A model generated the notes under the pieces. That model saw only the letters and a list, made by a program, of their open reading frames with translations, was not told the origin of the DNA and did no database searches. This document shows, piece by piece, positions 1 through 8,743 of a DNA stretch of 64,000 nt (within the stretch, counting starts at the first letter, position 1; the number at the start of each line of letters is the position of its first letter). This stretch comes from Bog-473 sp963745665 (lineage in GTDB: Bacteria; Actinomycetota; Acidimicrobiia; Acidimicrobiales; RAAP-2), in assembly GCA_963745665.1 (NCBI GenBank), contig CAVUYE010000002.1:2356001-2420000 (forward strand), in the 5' to 3' direction. The translations under genes were made by a program, and so were the position numbers.

Positions 1-1
1 C

Positions 2-946
2 AAGGCCTTCATCGTCCTGTTCCCTGTCTATCCGGATTGCTTCCAGCAGACCTACGACACGCCCGTCATAGGGGGAGTGTTACCGGGCACATTGCCGGCG
101 AGCGCTGCTGCTGACTTCAGTCTCACGCCGCCCGACGCCGCCTATGACCCTGTGCAGCTGGCCGCGTTCGACAAGCGGGGGGCGTTCAAGGGCAAAAAGG
201 TGGGCCTCTTCTACGGCGCCGATGACACATCCGAAGCGAAAGTCGTCGAGTCGGACCTCAAGACATTGCACGTCGACGTCGCACTGTCCGCCGAGGACGG
301 CGTGACGGCGACGGATACCGTGGCCGTCGACCAGGAAGCTCAGACCATCGCCCTTCGGTTCCAAGACGCCGGTGTCAATGAGGTGGTCGGGGTCGGTGGT
401 ACCGGTGCGGTGACCTGGCCAAGGGCGCTTCAGGACAATCAGAGCACGTACAAGCCCCCCTGGATCGCCACGAACGTGACGGCACTCGAGTCCTACATAG
501 CATCCGCCAAAGGGAAGAATCCTTACCTGGACAACGTGATGGCTGCCAGCCCGGTGCCATCCGCCTCCCAGGTGTGGACGGATCCGGCGATGCAAAAGTG
601 CGCGGCAATCGTGCGCAAGGCGTACCCATCAGATGCCATTGCCCCGCCCGTCAATCCGAACAGTCCTCAGGCTGCGTCGAGTGGTTCGGACACGACATAT
701 GCCGCGGTGGAGGCCGCCTGTCAGGATCTAGCGATCTTTGCCAAGATCGCCGATGCCGCCGGGAAGAATCTGACGGTGGCGAGCTTCACCAAGGCGGGCT
801 ACCAGCTCAGAAATGTCACCTTTCCCGGCAGTGGTGGACCTGTCTCGTTCGGACCCGATCAGCCCTACGCCATAGGAAAGGCGAACGTCGTTGCGTATAA
901 CCCTCGGTCCGGCGCGTTGGTGCCTGCTCCTGCATCTCGATCGTGA
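2..946 (+). CDS. Periplasmic ligand-binding protein (type 1, Leu/Ile/Val-type ABC importer), 5'-truncated by window edge
   Basis: The frame is open from base 2 with no upstream stop, so the N-terminus lies outside the window; the GTG at 77 is only an internal codon. About 314 residues are visible. The fold looks like the C-terminal two thirds of a periplasmic binding protein type 1: a second-domain strand (KKVGLFYGADD, near residue 50) followed by a helix, then a motif discussing a ligand-dependent position (GVGGTGAVTWPRAL), and a C-terminal segment ending with a Phe/Gly-rich loop. Such proteins feed Liv-type permeases; the nearest permease here is at 38-40 kb. It is not a close paralogue of the binding proteins at 2.3 or 36.5 kb. 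The gene ends 70 bp before an IS630 element. The ligand is unknown. Confidence 0.75.
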   Translation, partial: KAFIVLFPVYPDCFQQTYDTPVIGGVLPGTLPASAAADFSLTPPDAAYDPVQLAAFDKRGAFKGKKVGLFYGADDTSEAKVVESDLKTLHVDVALSAEDGVTATDTVAVDQEAQTIALRFQDAGVNEVVGVGGTGAVTWPRALQDNQSTYKPPWIATNVTALESYIASAKGKNPYLDNVMAASPVPSASQVWTDPAMQKCAAIVRKAYPSDAIAPPVNPNSPQAASSGSDTTYAAVEAACQDLAIFAKIADAAGKNLTVASFTKAGYQLRNVTFPGSGGPVSFGPDQPYAIGKANVVAYNPRSGALVPAPASRS

Positions 947-1015
947 AGGCAGTGGATGCGGAGCAGATGGATACTCCGGATGGTGCTCATACCTTTGGTG
1001 GATTGCCGCTGACTA

Positions 1016-2139
1016 GTGGATCCTCGCGATAATAACACTGATGTGATTTCATGGGGGGATGCGACTTCCTCCACTGAAACTTCGTCGAGGTGACCGTGCT
1101 GAACTCGAAGCGCGCGTGCGGTCCAACACCATTGAGGCGCGAGCGGCCAAGCGGGCGCGGATGATCCTGCTCATGGCCGACGGCGAGTCGAATCGAACGA
1201 TCGGCGGACTGGTCGATTTGCACTACAACCAAGTCGGGATGTGGCGCTCGCGCTACGAGGAGTTCGGGTTGGCCGGGCTCGAAGATGAGGAGCGTCCGGG
1301 CCGTCCGGTTATCTATGACCACGACGACGTGCTGCTCTTGGTCAAGCTCGTCACCGAGGATCCCCCCGCTGGAGCATCCCGCTGGACGATGGAGACACTC
1401 GCTGAGGCCATGGCGTCTCACGGTGTCCCCATCTCGGCGTCGCAGGCCTGGCGCATCTGCAAGGCCCTCGACCTCAAGCCCTGGCAGGTCGAGAGCTGGA
1501 TGACCAGCCATGATCCGGACTTTTGGGCCAAGGCCTCCGATGTGTGCGGTCTCTACCTCAATCCACCACACAATGCCGTGGTGTGGTCGGTCGACGAGAA
1601 GTCGGGGATGCAGGCCAAATCACGGGTCAACCCGAGCAAGCCGGCTATTCCGGGAAAGCCGTCACGGCGCGAGTTCGAGTACAAGCGCCACGGCACCGCC
1701 GTGCTGTTCGCCGCCCTCAGCGTCCACGAAGGCACACTGGCGGGATGGGTGACCAACTCGACCAAGAGCGACAACTTCGTCACCTTCTTGGGTGACCTGG
1801 TGGACCAGACACCACCACACCTCGATCTGCACTGCATTGCCGACAACTTCGCCGCCCACAAGACGGCCAAGGTGGCCGAGTTCCTAGAGGCCAACCCAAG
1901 GGTGCACATCCATCACACGCCCACCCATGCCAGTTGGCTCAACCAAGTCGAGCTGTTCTTCTCCATCCTCGAACGAAGGCTGCTGCGACACGGTGGAATT
2001 CGACTCGCTCGACGACCTGGCTGCCAAGGTCATCGCTTTCATCAACGACTACAACCGACGGGCCGCGCCGTTCCGCTGGACCTACGACGGCAAGCCCCTA
2101 CGAGTCGCGTAAGTCACAATGATTTACGCGCGAAAGCAC
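1016..2139 (+). mobile_element. IS630-family insertion sequence, 1124 bp, TA target duplication in CTAG
   Basis: The element is bounded on both sides by CTAG: TA at 1014-1015 on the left and TA at 2140-2141 on the right, the TA duplication typical of IS630/Tc1-mariner elements. Imperfect terminal inverted repeats start GTG at both ends and share a CGCG block followed by a TAA-rich block and TGTGA (left 1016-1048, right complement of 2110-2139). The length of about 1.1 kb and one transposase gene filling it are as expected for the family. Removing the element and one TA restores a continuous sequence GCTGACTAGTGGGTGACA. The ends are inferred from this symmetry, not from a database match. Confidence 0.8.
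1059..2112 (+). pseudogene. IS630 transposase, +1 frameshift near base 1995
   Basis: DDE transposase of the IS630 family. An N-terminal helix-turn-helix region (residues about 10-65) precedes the DDE domain. The catalytic acids are visible: Asp in WSVDEKSG, Asp in IADNFAAHK, and Glu in SWLNQVELFF. All three lie before the frameshift. After LLRHG the frame changes at GGTGGAATTC (1992-2001); deleting one G gives the expected HGEFDSLDD continuation and a normal C-terminus ending in YDGKPLRVA at 2112, for about 350 residues. Left unrepaired, the frame runs into an unrelated tail to 2219. Programmed frameshifting occurs in some IS630 elements, but no slippery heptamer is obvious, so a real or artefactual single-base insertion is more likely. 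Confidence 0.85.
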
Positions 2140-2161
2140 TAGTGGGTGACAGGGAGATGCC

Positions 2162-2208
2162 GTGGACTCGTCATCCGCAGGTTTCGGGTCCGAATCCCGA
2201 GGGGCGCA
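2162..2208 (+). other. tRNA-like 3' half (anticodon arm, T arm, acceptor strand)
   Basis: A 5-bp stem GTGGA/TCCGC encloses a 7-nt loop CTCGTCA (2167-2173). A 5-nt variable segment, a perfect 5-bp T stem TCGGG/CCCGA with loop TCCGAAT, and an unpaired GGGGCGC plus A follow, in exactly tRNA spacing. The anticodon would read CGT (Thr). No matching 5' acceptor strand (GCGCCCC) was found upstream, either within or across the IS630 insertion, and the T loop and position 37 are atypical. It is best read as a tRNA remnant, possibly an old attachment site, rather than a functional tRNA. Confidence 0.35.
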
Positions 2209-2217
2209 CTTGTGTGT

Positions 2218-2233
2218 GATGTCGCAAGACATC
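2218..2233. terminator. Perfect hairpin GATGTC-GCAA-GACATC
   Basis: A 6-bp perfect stem closed by a stable GNRA-type tetraloop sits between the tRNA-like remnant and the end of the leftward binding-protein pseudogene. A second short repeat, CCCGA-CAT-CGGG, lies at 2257-2268. Neither has a clear U tract, so a terminator role is only suggested. The 2140-2308 stretch otherwise shows no gene that I can support. Confidence 0.3.
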
Positions 2234-2308
2234 GGAGACTCTCTGTCGAGACACTCCCCGACATCGGGACCATGGCCGAACTGAGACGACTGGTGGACGG
2301 TCCAACTC

Positions 2309-3717
2309 TCACGAACCCGCAGCTAAGGACGCCTGTTGCTGCGAGGTCAGGTGGACGACGTTCTTAGGGCTGCAGTTCCAAATGGACTGGGTGGGCCGAG
2401 TAATCGCCTTGTCGTAGACGAACTTGTTGGGCTCGGCCTTGAGCAGAGCAAAGCACGGTGAGGGCTGCGGGTCCGCGTTGGACATGGTCAGCTGCGCCAC
2501 CGGTGACTCAATGCCTCCGGCATCCCAGTTCTTCGTGGCGGCGGCGTGGCTGAGCACGCACGACACCGTCAGGTCTGCGCCACAGGCGGAGGCGGACTTC
2601 GCCCACAACAGCCACGACTCCGCACCCTCCTCGTCGTCGAAGTCGACGGCGTCGCCCTTGGCGTACGTGTGCATGGTGCTGACCAGCTGCTCAGTCGAGG
2701 GATTCTGCGAGGCCATCTCGAGTGGCCACCATGAGGTCTCGACGTAGACCGGTGGGAGTCCTGGGTTTTCCGCGACTCCCTTGGTGGTCGTGGCAGTGTA
2801 GAACTGCACTCCGAGGATGACGAAGGCCGGGTGGTAGCCGGCGGTGGTCATCGCCTGGAAGTAGGGAACGATGTTGTCGTCCAGAGACGGCCAGAGAGCC
2901 TCGGCGCCCTCGGTCTGGACCTGCTCGATGTAGGGCGCCCAATCGGTCACCGAAATCGGTGGCTCCTGGAAGTCGAGCACCTTCCATCCCTGGGCCTCGG
3001 CGCCGTACTCGTCCTTACGCTCGGCCTCGAGGACGGATGGGTCATTCTCCCCACCCATAGCCGCCTTCTTGACCGCCTGTGGGTAGGCCTTGGCCAGCGA
3101 TCCGAACCAACCCGAGGTGATGGTGTTGGTGTTGCCGCCACTGGGGTTGACTTGATCGGAGGCGAGTTCAGATGCGTCGGAGACGAGATAGCCGCTGATC
3201 TGGCCCAGCCCGCACTTCTCACGCACCGGGACCGCAGGGCTGGTCGAGGGCCATGCCACCGCCCACCGCCATGAAATCGCTCTGGCAGGCCTGAGTTGTC
3301 ACCTGCGCCGCATTGAACAGGGCGCCGTCGCGGTTGTCGATGACGATCTTGCGACCGTTGATGCCGCCCGAGGCGTTGCACCAGTCCGCGAAGGCCTGAG
3401 CCTGCTGGGGAAACTCTGCCTCCAGGCCCGGCTCGATCGTGTTGGCGGCATCATTGAACACAGCGATGTTGATGGTCTTGTCGCCCACCCCGCGCACGGA
3501 GGAGGTACCGCCCGGGCCCGCTTCGCAGATCTTGCCCACGCCGGGCCACACACCGTTGGTGGGGGCGGTCGACGCCAGCACGCGACTGGACGATGTGGCT
3601 GCCCCGGTCGCTGATGACGACAGTGAAACAAACATCCGCGGCCAGGATTACCGTCGCCGTTGCAAGCGGCAGCGCCGTCCTTCGAAGGCCCATGTGGCCC
3701 CCTGACAACCCCTTCAT
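2309..3717 (-). pseudogene. ABC-type substrate-binding protein, two +1 frameshifts
   Basis: This is a paralogue of the intact binding protein at 36501-37907, with near-identical stretches such as GVWPGVGKICE, KTINIAVFNDAA, YVETSWWPL and KNVVHLTSQQQ. Three frames carry it in turn: N-terminal signal region, middle (to ALDQP), and the rest. The breaks are at plus-strand CC pairs near 3636-3637 and 3232-3233; removing one base at each gives a continuous 468-residue protein, exactly the length of the 36.5 kb paralogue. The start at 3717 (ATG) is chosen because it makes the two N-termini align (18 residues to LPL in both). The N-terminus is a signal-peptide-like basic-hydrophobic segment. It would be non-functional as written. 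Confidence 0.85.
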
Positions 3718-3877
3718 ATCCACCCCCGAACGTCTTGTGATTGGGACATTAAATCAGTAGTTCGGCTCAAGCGGGGTTCGGCTCGCAAATTACGAGAATC
3801 CAGGCCAAGACTGAATAGCTACCATCGCCACTGATGATCACCCCGCCTCAACGCATGGACGAACGCGGAGGAGGCCC

Positions 3878-5476
3878 TCAGAACGGCTCGGGAAGTCCGT
3901 TTGCGTGTTCACGCAGCTTGTTCTTCGCCACCTTGTCGAGCGTCGCCCGCGGGAAATCGTCGACGTAGTACACGGCGCGAGGAACCTTGAAGTCCGCCAA
4001 GTTCTCCCGGGCAAGTTCGATGATCTGGCGCTCGAGCGCCAAGTCGGCAGCTGCGTCAGGGCCTTTGACGACGAACGCGACGGGGACTTCGTCGAGATTC
4101 GGGTGGGATCGACCCACGACAGCCACGTCACGCACGCCAGGGACCTGCCGGCAGACGTCCTCGATCTCCTTGGCCGAAACGTTCTCACCACCGACCTTGA
4201 GCATGTCCTTGTCTCGCTCGCTGTAGAAGATCGCTCCACCCGCGCCGATCCGGACGCGGTCACCCGTCTTGAAGAAGCCATCCTCGGTGAAGCTCTCGGC
4301 GGTGGCGTCGGGGTTGCCGTGGTACTCAAGGAATAGCTGGATGCCCCTTGTGCCACGCACCAACAGCTCACCGATCCGGCCGTCGGTGAGGACCTCGTCA
4401 GTCACGGGATCGACCACGAGCATCTCATAGCCGGGGGTTGGGGTTCCCATGGACCCCGGTGGAATGTGCTGGTAGGGCGCGGCCGTGGTGGCGTGGATGA
4501 CGGTCTCGGTCATACCGAATGCCGGCACCACCTTGACACCGCCCAGCAGCTGCTCGATGGGCGGGGCAATGGCTCCGAATACCCCGACCTCAAGTTTGTT
4601 CGGTGGGATCGTCTGGCCAGCGATGGTGGTGTACACGATCGGCAACAGCGAGATGTGGGTGACGTCGTGCTTGGCGATGACTCCCCAGAAGCGGCTCGCC
4701 GAGAATTTCGGCTGCAGCACAATCGTGCCGCCGGCGCCGAGCACCGTGGTCCACATCGACCAGCTTTGGGCGTTCACGTGGAAGAACGGCAGGAACACCA
4801 GGTACACCCCTCCCGGGTGCATCGAGATATTGGTCGGTCCGACTCGGGCTGCCCACAGTGCGTTGGCATGGGTGTGCACCACGGCCTTGGGGCGCGAGGT
4901 GGTGCCCGAGGTGAACACGATGCCAGCGGGCGCCATCGGATCCGGGGAGCGCTGCGGGCAATTCGCTTCGTCACCGTAAAGGACATCGAAGCTCTCAAAG
5001 CCGTGCGCAGCCTGCACGGCGCTGGCCGGAGCGCCACTGTTGTCTTCCGTGACGACGACCCACCGCAATCCGGGACCAGCCTGAGCGACCATCGCCGCGT
5101 ACTGCGGCTGAGTGATGGCAGCAACCGCGTCAGTCTGCTGGACGAAGTAGCTCATCTCGGCAGCGACGCTGCGCGTGTTCGTCGTCACGCCCACTGCGCC
5201 GACCAAAGCGCAGGCGTACCAGGCCAACACCATCTCGGGGCTGTTGTCGCAGTGAATGACTACCTTGTCGCCCTTGGTGACGCCCCTGGCAGCGAGGCCG
5301 GCGGCCAGGCGGCGCGTTGCGATCTGGAACTCGCCAAAGGTCCACCGGGCACCCTCACCCTCCTTCGGCTCCCAAATCAGCAGCGGGGTGTCGGGCTGGG
5401 CGTCGGCCCACTTCGCCAACAGCCACGGGATGTCCTGGCCCGTGAACTGGAATCTCGCGACCACGTCTGCGTCCAT
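3878..5476 (-). CDS. AMP-forming acyl-CoA ligase
   Basis: 532 residues, a full-length class I adenylate-forming enzyme (ANL superfamily). The phosphate loop FTSGTTSRPKA lies at about 188-198, the adenine-binding GMTET at about 321-325, and the TGD motif at about 404 with ribose-binding Asp; the hinge is YSERDKDMLKVGGENV, and the C-terminal catalytic Lys lies in LDKVAKNKL. It forms an acyl-adenylate and then the CoA thioester. It is the last gene of a leftward operon with two thiolase-fold proteins and a DUF35 protein (39-bp gap to the thiolase gene), so it probably activates the acid degraded by that module. It resembles carnitine/crotonobetaine-type ligases in general shape, but the substrate is not predictable. 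Confidence 0.9.
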   Translation of the reverse strand: MDADVVARFQFTGQDIPWLLAKWADAQPDTPLLIWEPKEGEGARWTFGEFQIATRRLAAGLAARGVTKGDKVVIHCDNSPEMVLAWYACALVGAVGVTTNTRSVAAEMSYFVQQTDAVAAITQPQYAAMVAQAGPGLRWVVVTEDNSGAPASAVQAAHGFESFDVLYGDEANCPQRSPDPMAPAGIVFTSGTTSRPKAVVHTHANALWAARVGPTNISMHPGGVYLVFLPFFHVNAQSWSMWTTVLGAGGTIVLQPKFSASRFWGVIAKHDVTHISLLPIVYTTIAGQTIPPNKLEVGVFGAIAPPIEQLLGGVKVVPAFGMTETVIHATTAAPYQHIPPGSMGTPTPGYEMLVVDPVTDEVLTDGRIGELLVRGTRGIQLFLEYHGNPDATAESFTEDGFFKTGDRVRIGAGGAIFYSERDKDMLKVGGENVSAKEIEDVCRQVPGVRDVAVVGRSHPNLDEVPVAFVVKGPDAAADLALERQIIELARENLADFKVPRAVYYVDDFPRATLDKVAKNKLREHANGLPEPF

Positions 5477-5515
5477 GTGGTTCCCCTCAGCTGGTCTCGA
5501 TGTTGGAGCCTCACC

Positions 5516-6661
5516 TCAGCCGAACGGCTGCAGGTTGTTGGCCACCACCCACATGCTGAAGTACTGCGAGTTGGCGCCATAGGCCATGGCGAGGGCCGTC
5601 TTGGCCCCAGCGACCTGGTGCTCACCGGCGACGCCCCGCACCTGGTTGGCCGCTTCGGCGAAGCGGAGCAGACCCGAAGCGCCGATGGGGTTGGACGAGA
5701 GCACACCTCCGGAGCAGTTGACGGGGAACGAACCACCGATCTCGGTGTCGCCAGCGTCGGTCATCTTCCAACCCCCGCCCTCATCGGCGATGAAATGCGC
5801 CTCGAGCCACATGGGTTCGTGCCAGGAGAACGGCACGTAGAGCTCGGCCATGTCGAGTTGCTGGCGCGGACGGGTAATGCCGGCCTGGGCGTAGACGTCC
5901 TTCGCGCATTGTAGGCAAGCTTCGGGCCGCACCGGGTCGCGACCGGGGAACGACGGCGGCTCGGAGCGAGATGAAGCAGCCAGTATCCACGCAGGATTGC
6001 GGCCTCGCGCGCCCACTTCGTCGGTGATGACCACGGCGCAAGCACCGTCGGACGAGGGGCAGGACTCGAGGAAGCGGATCGGCTCCCACATCATCGGGCT
6101 GTTACGCACCTTCTCGATTGAGATGTCCTCGATTTTCAAGTGAGCATAAGGATTCTTAAGGGCATTCTGCCGGTCCTTGACCGCCACCTTCCAGCCGATG
6201 TGCTCGGGGGCACGCGAGCGGTGGATGTACGCGCGAATGAAGGGGGCGAACGCACCTCCCGCGCCCAGCGAAGCCCCCTTACCGGAGCCCAACGCGAACT
6301 GGGCATTGCCCTCCGACTGTTTCTCGAAGGCGACGGCCAGCACCCGCCTGTGCTTGCCGGCCTGCACGTGCGACGCGGCAACGATACCGGTCGTCCCACC
6401 CACCGAGCCAGCGGTGTGCACCCGAAACATCGGCTTGCCAACCGCTCCAAGAGCGTCGGCGAGGTAGAGCTCCGGCTTCATGATCCCCTCGAACAGGTCC
6501 GGGGCCTTGCCAAGGACGACGGCGTCTATGTCGTCCATCGTCATCTGAGAGTCTTCGAGCGCCCGGAAGACGGCCTCGCGCACCATTCCGCCCACGGACA
6601 CGTCGCGGCGGCGGGTCTTGTGATGGGTCTGACCGACCCCGACGACAGCTACGGGAATCAT
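5516..6661 (-). CDS. Thiolase-fold protein (SCP2-thiolase / Ltp-like), non-canonical active site
   Basis: 381 residues. The ATG at 6661 is chosen because it overlaps the upstream stop as ATGA and is preceded by GGAGGGACAG; longer frames upstream are not needed. The N-terminal (VAVVGVGQT) and C-terminal thiolase halves are clear, but the nucleophile segment reads VHTAGSVGG with no Cys, the usual GHP is SNPIGASG, and the second Cys motif near the C-terminus is absent. Such proteins act with DUF35 partners in CoA-ester chemistry (for example Ltp2-ChsH2 aldolase or BbsAB thiolase). With the next two genes upstream it likely forms a hetero-oligomer in acyl chain cleavage. Condensing thiolase activity by itself is unlikely. 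Confidence 0.85.
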   Translation of the reverse strand: MIPVAVVGVGQTHHKTRRRDVSVGGMVREAVFRALEDSQMTMDDIDAVVLGKAPDLFEGIMKPELYLADALGAVGKPMFRVHTAGSVGGTTGIVAASHVQAGKHRRVLAVAFEKQSEGNAQFALGSGKGASLGAGGAFAPFIRAYIHRSRAPEHIGWKVAVKDRQNALKNPYAHLKIEDISIEKVRNSPMMWEPIRFLESCPSSDGACAVVITDEVGARGRNPAWILAASSRSEPPSFPGRDPVRPEACLQCAKDVYAQAGITRPRQQLDMAELYVPFSWHEPMWLEAHFIADEGGGWKMTDAGDTEIGGSFPVNCSGGVLSSNPIGASGLLRFAEAANQVRGVAGEHQVAGAKTALAMAYGANSQYFSMWVVANNLQPFG

Positions 6662-7683
6662 GACTGTCCCTCCAGGATGCAGATGAGATTCTGTTGTAGA
6701 CACGGGCCGCTGGTGGCGTGCGCCAGCGACCGGGCGCCACCGCCGAAAATGTGCTCGGCGGCATAGCCGATACGACTGAGACCGGTGGCCATGATCGGAT
6801 TGGCCTTGAGCGCGCCTCCAGAGGCATTGACGGTGACATCGTCACCGAGGCCAAGCACCGAGCGCAGGAGCAGCTCCTCGTGGGTGAAGGCAGCCTGCAA
6901 CTCGGCCACCTCCACCGGCTTGTCGCCAACTCCGGCCGCCGTCGCCGCGATGCGGGTCGACGGTGAGTCGTCCAGGGCCCGGAACGACGGGTTGTGGCAC
7001 TCGGTGCGATGGTCGAAACCGGTGATATAGGCCGGCCGCTTGACGAGCTGGCGGGCACGGTCACCTCGGGCCAGAACCATGGCCGCGGCACCGTCGGTGA
7101 TCGGCGGCAGGTCGTGACGCCTCAGGGGCTCGCGTACGTACTCGCCCGCGAGCAGCTCGTCGACCGTCCCCTTCCCGCGCGAGCGGACGGCCACTTCCGC
7201 CATGGAGCGCTCGTCGGCGATGCCGGCGGCGATCACAGCGCGGGCCTGCAGTGCGGCGAACGTGACCGGGTCGGCACCAATGGGTGCCAGGTAGAACGGG
7301 TCCATCTCCATTGGGTAGATCAGGGCAGGATTTCCGGTCGAGGAGCGGCCAGATCCGGTCACGACGGCGATGTCGATATCACCCTCGTGCAGACGCAGCC
7401 AGGCCTCGTACAGCGCCCATGCTCCGTCCATCTCCACGTGAGAGTCCCGCTTCGGCGGCCACGCACCGATGGCATCGAGATTCCCGACGAATGAGAAGGC
7501 CTGGCCGGTGATGTAGTCGCAGGAACCGAGACAAGTGAAGTCAACGTCGGACCGGGTCAGGCCTAGTGGCTCCAGCGCATCGGTGATCACGCGGACCAAC
7601 AGCTGGGTCTCGCTCAATTCGGTGTGGCGGACCATCGGGGTCTGCGCCCAGCCCACCACCGCAATGTCGTTCGAAGTCATCAT
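6658..7683 (-). CDS. Second thiolase-fold protein, non-canonical
   Basis: 341 residues, shorter than canonical thiolases (about 390). It begins MTSNDIAVVGWAQTP and ends with a short C-terminal tail. The region that normally holds the nucleophilic Cys is HVEMDGAWALYEA, again without Cys, and the GHP motif is replaced by ANPIMATG. The gene overlaps the next thiolase-like gene by ATGA and starts one base after the DUF35 gene stop, so all are co-translated. Two adjacent degenerate thiolase subunits plus DUF35 suggest a heteromeric enzyme where one subunit may be structural. It could also be a regulatory paralogue. Confidence 0.85.
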   Translation of the reverse strand: MMTSNDIAVVGWAQTPMVRHTELSETQLLVRVITDALEPLGLTRSDVDFTCLGSCDYITGQAFSFVGNLDAIGAWPPKRDSHVEMDGAWALYEAWLRLHEGDIDIAVVTGSGRSSTGNPALIYPMEMDPFYLAPIGADPVTFAALQARAVIAAGIADERSMAEVAVRSRGKGTVDELLAGEYVREPLRRHDLPPITDGAAAMVLARGDRARQLVKRPAYITGFDHRTECHNPSFRALDDSPSTRIAATAAGVGDKPVEVAELQAAFTHEELLLRSVLGLGDDVTVNASGGALKANPIMATGLSRIGYAAEHIFGGGARSLAHATSGPCLQQNLICILEGQS

Positions 7684-7684
7684 G

Positions 7685-8656
7685 TCAGAAGATCCTGTTC
7701 ACCAGATCGGGGTCGTCCACGTTGGGCTCGCCGTTCGGGATCCAGCCGATCAGACTGCCGTATGGGTTGCCCTCGGTCTCCTCCGCGGCGGACGCCCACA
7801 CGGCGCTCACCCGAACACCGACCGCCACGTCATGGACGGGTAGCTCCACCACGGGTTGGTAGCTGAGCACCAGGTCGGTGCCGTCGAGCAGAACAAAAAC
7901 CCGGGCGAACGGCTCGGTCTCGGTCTGCCCCGGATACTGCACCGGCGTGACGATCACGAAGTTCGTGATCGTCCCGTTCGGCGGCAGATCGACTAAGTGC
8001 TGCTCGCCGAGCTCGAGCGAGTCGATGGGGCATATGCCCCGGCCGCCGGCATATGTCCTACCGCATACGGCGCAGCGGAACCCGACGAGGCGGTGCTGCC
8101 GAGAAGCATCGACGACGAGATCACTCGTCGGGGGCACCGGATTCCTGTAGGCGATCGATGCGAGGTAGTCCATCATCTCCACCGGCTCGGCGGCCGGGCC
8201 AAAGTCGTCGCCCTCGACTTCGGACTCCTCGCCCGGCACGAAGCAGGCGATGTCAGTGATGTGGCCGATCCGCTTGCCCTTCCACCGCGGCGCAACCCTC
8301 ATGCCGTCGGCCATGGCGCCCGGCGAGCCAGCATCGACGGCGTAGAGCAACGGCGTCGATGCCCCGTCGAGCCGGATAAAAGCAAAGGCGAATGGTCGGT
8401 CGAGCGGGTGCTGCTCTGTGGGATCAGGCACCCACGTCCACGACTCGATAGTGCCGGCAGGGCCGACCTCGACCAGCTCGCGAGGCAGTTCGGCCCCGGT
8501 CGCCGGATCCCATTCCATCGGCGGTACCAGCACGTCGTTCCCGTTGCGAATCCCGAGGATCTTCTTCTCGGTGAGCGCCGTCATGAACGCCCCGATCACC
8601 GGTCCAAGCGACCGCTTGTACGGAAACGTGATGTTGCTCTCCTCGAACCTGACCAC
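7685..8656 (-). CDS. DUF35-type (Zn-ribbon/OB-fold) protein, long two-part form
   Basis: 323 residues. The GTG start at 8656 follows GGGAGGAGG closely, whereas the frame extends upstream without a better start. The C-terminal half has a rubredoxin-like ribbon, CAVCGRTYAGGRGICPID, with three Cys and Asp in the place of the fourth, followed by an OB fold (GTITNFVIVTPVQY). The N-terminal half (about 1-165) looks like a second OB-type domain without ribbon. Typical DUF35 proteins are about 140 residues, so this is a duplicated form. It heads the operon DUF35, thiolase-like, thiolase-like, ligase. Family members bind the thiolase partner and often CoA. Confidence 0.85.
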   Translation of the reverse strand: MVRFEESNITFPYKRSLGPVIGAFMTALTEKKILGIRNGNDVLVPPMEWDPATGAELPRELVEVGPAGTIESWTWVPDPTEQHPLDRPFAFAFIRLDGASTPLLYAVDAGSPGAMADGMRVAPRWKGKRIGHITDIACFVPGEESEVEGDDFGPAAEPVEMMDYLASIAYRNPVPPTSDLVVDASRQHRLVGFRCAVCGRTYAGGRGICPIDSLELGEQHLVDLPPNGTITNFVIVTPVQYPGQTETEPFARVFVLLDGTDLVLSYQPVVELPVHDVAVGVRVSAVWASAAEETEGNPYGSLIGWIPNGEPNVDDPDLVNRIF

Positions 8657-8743
8657 GGCTACCTCCTCCCTTGACGTCGTCGATCCATGCACCGTCGTCT
8701 CATTGCCAAGGGATTCCTCCCTCGTCACGTCGGATCGCCGGCT

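Noticed and set aside
1059..2219. Transposase read as one intact 386-residue protein
   Set aside because: The last 60 residues are unrelated to the family, whereas the family C-terminus is present in the next frame.
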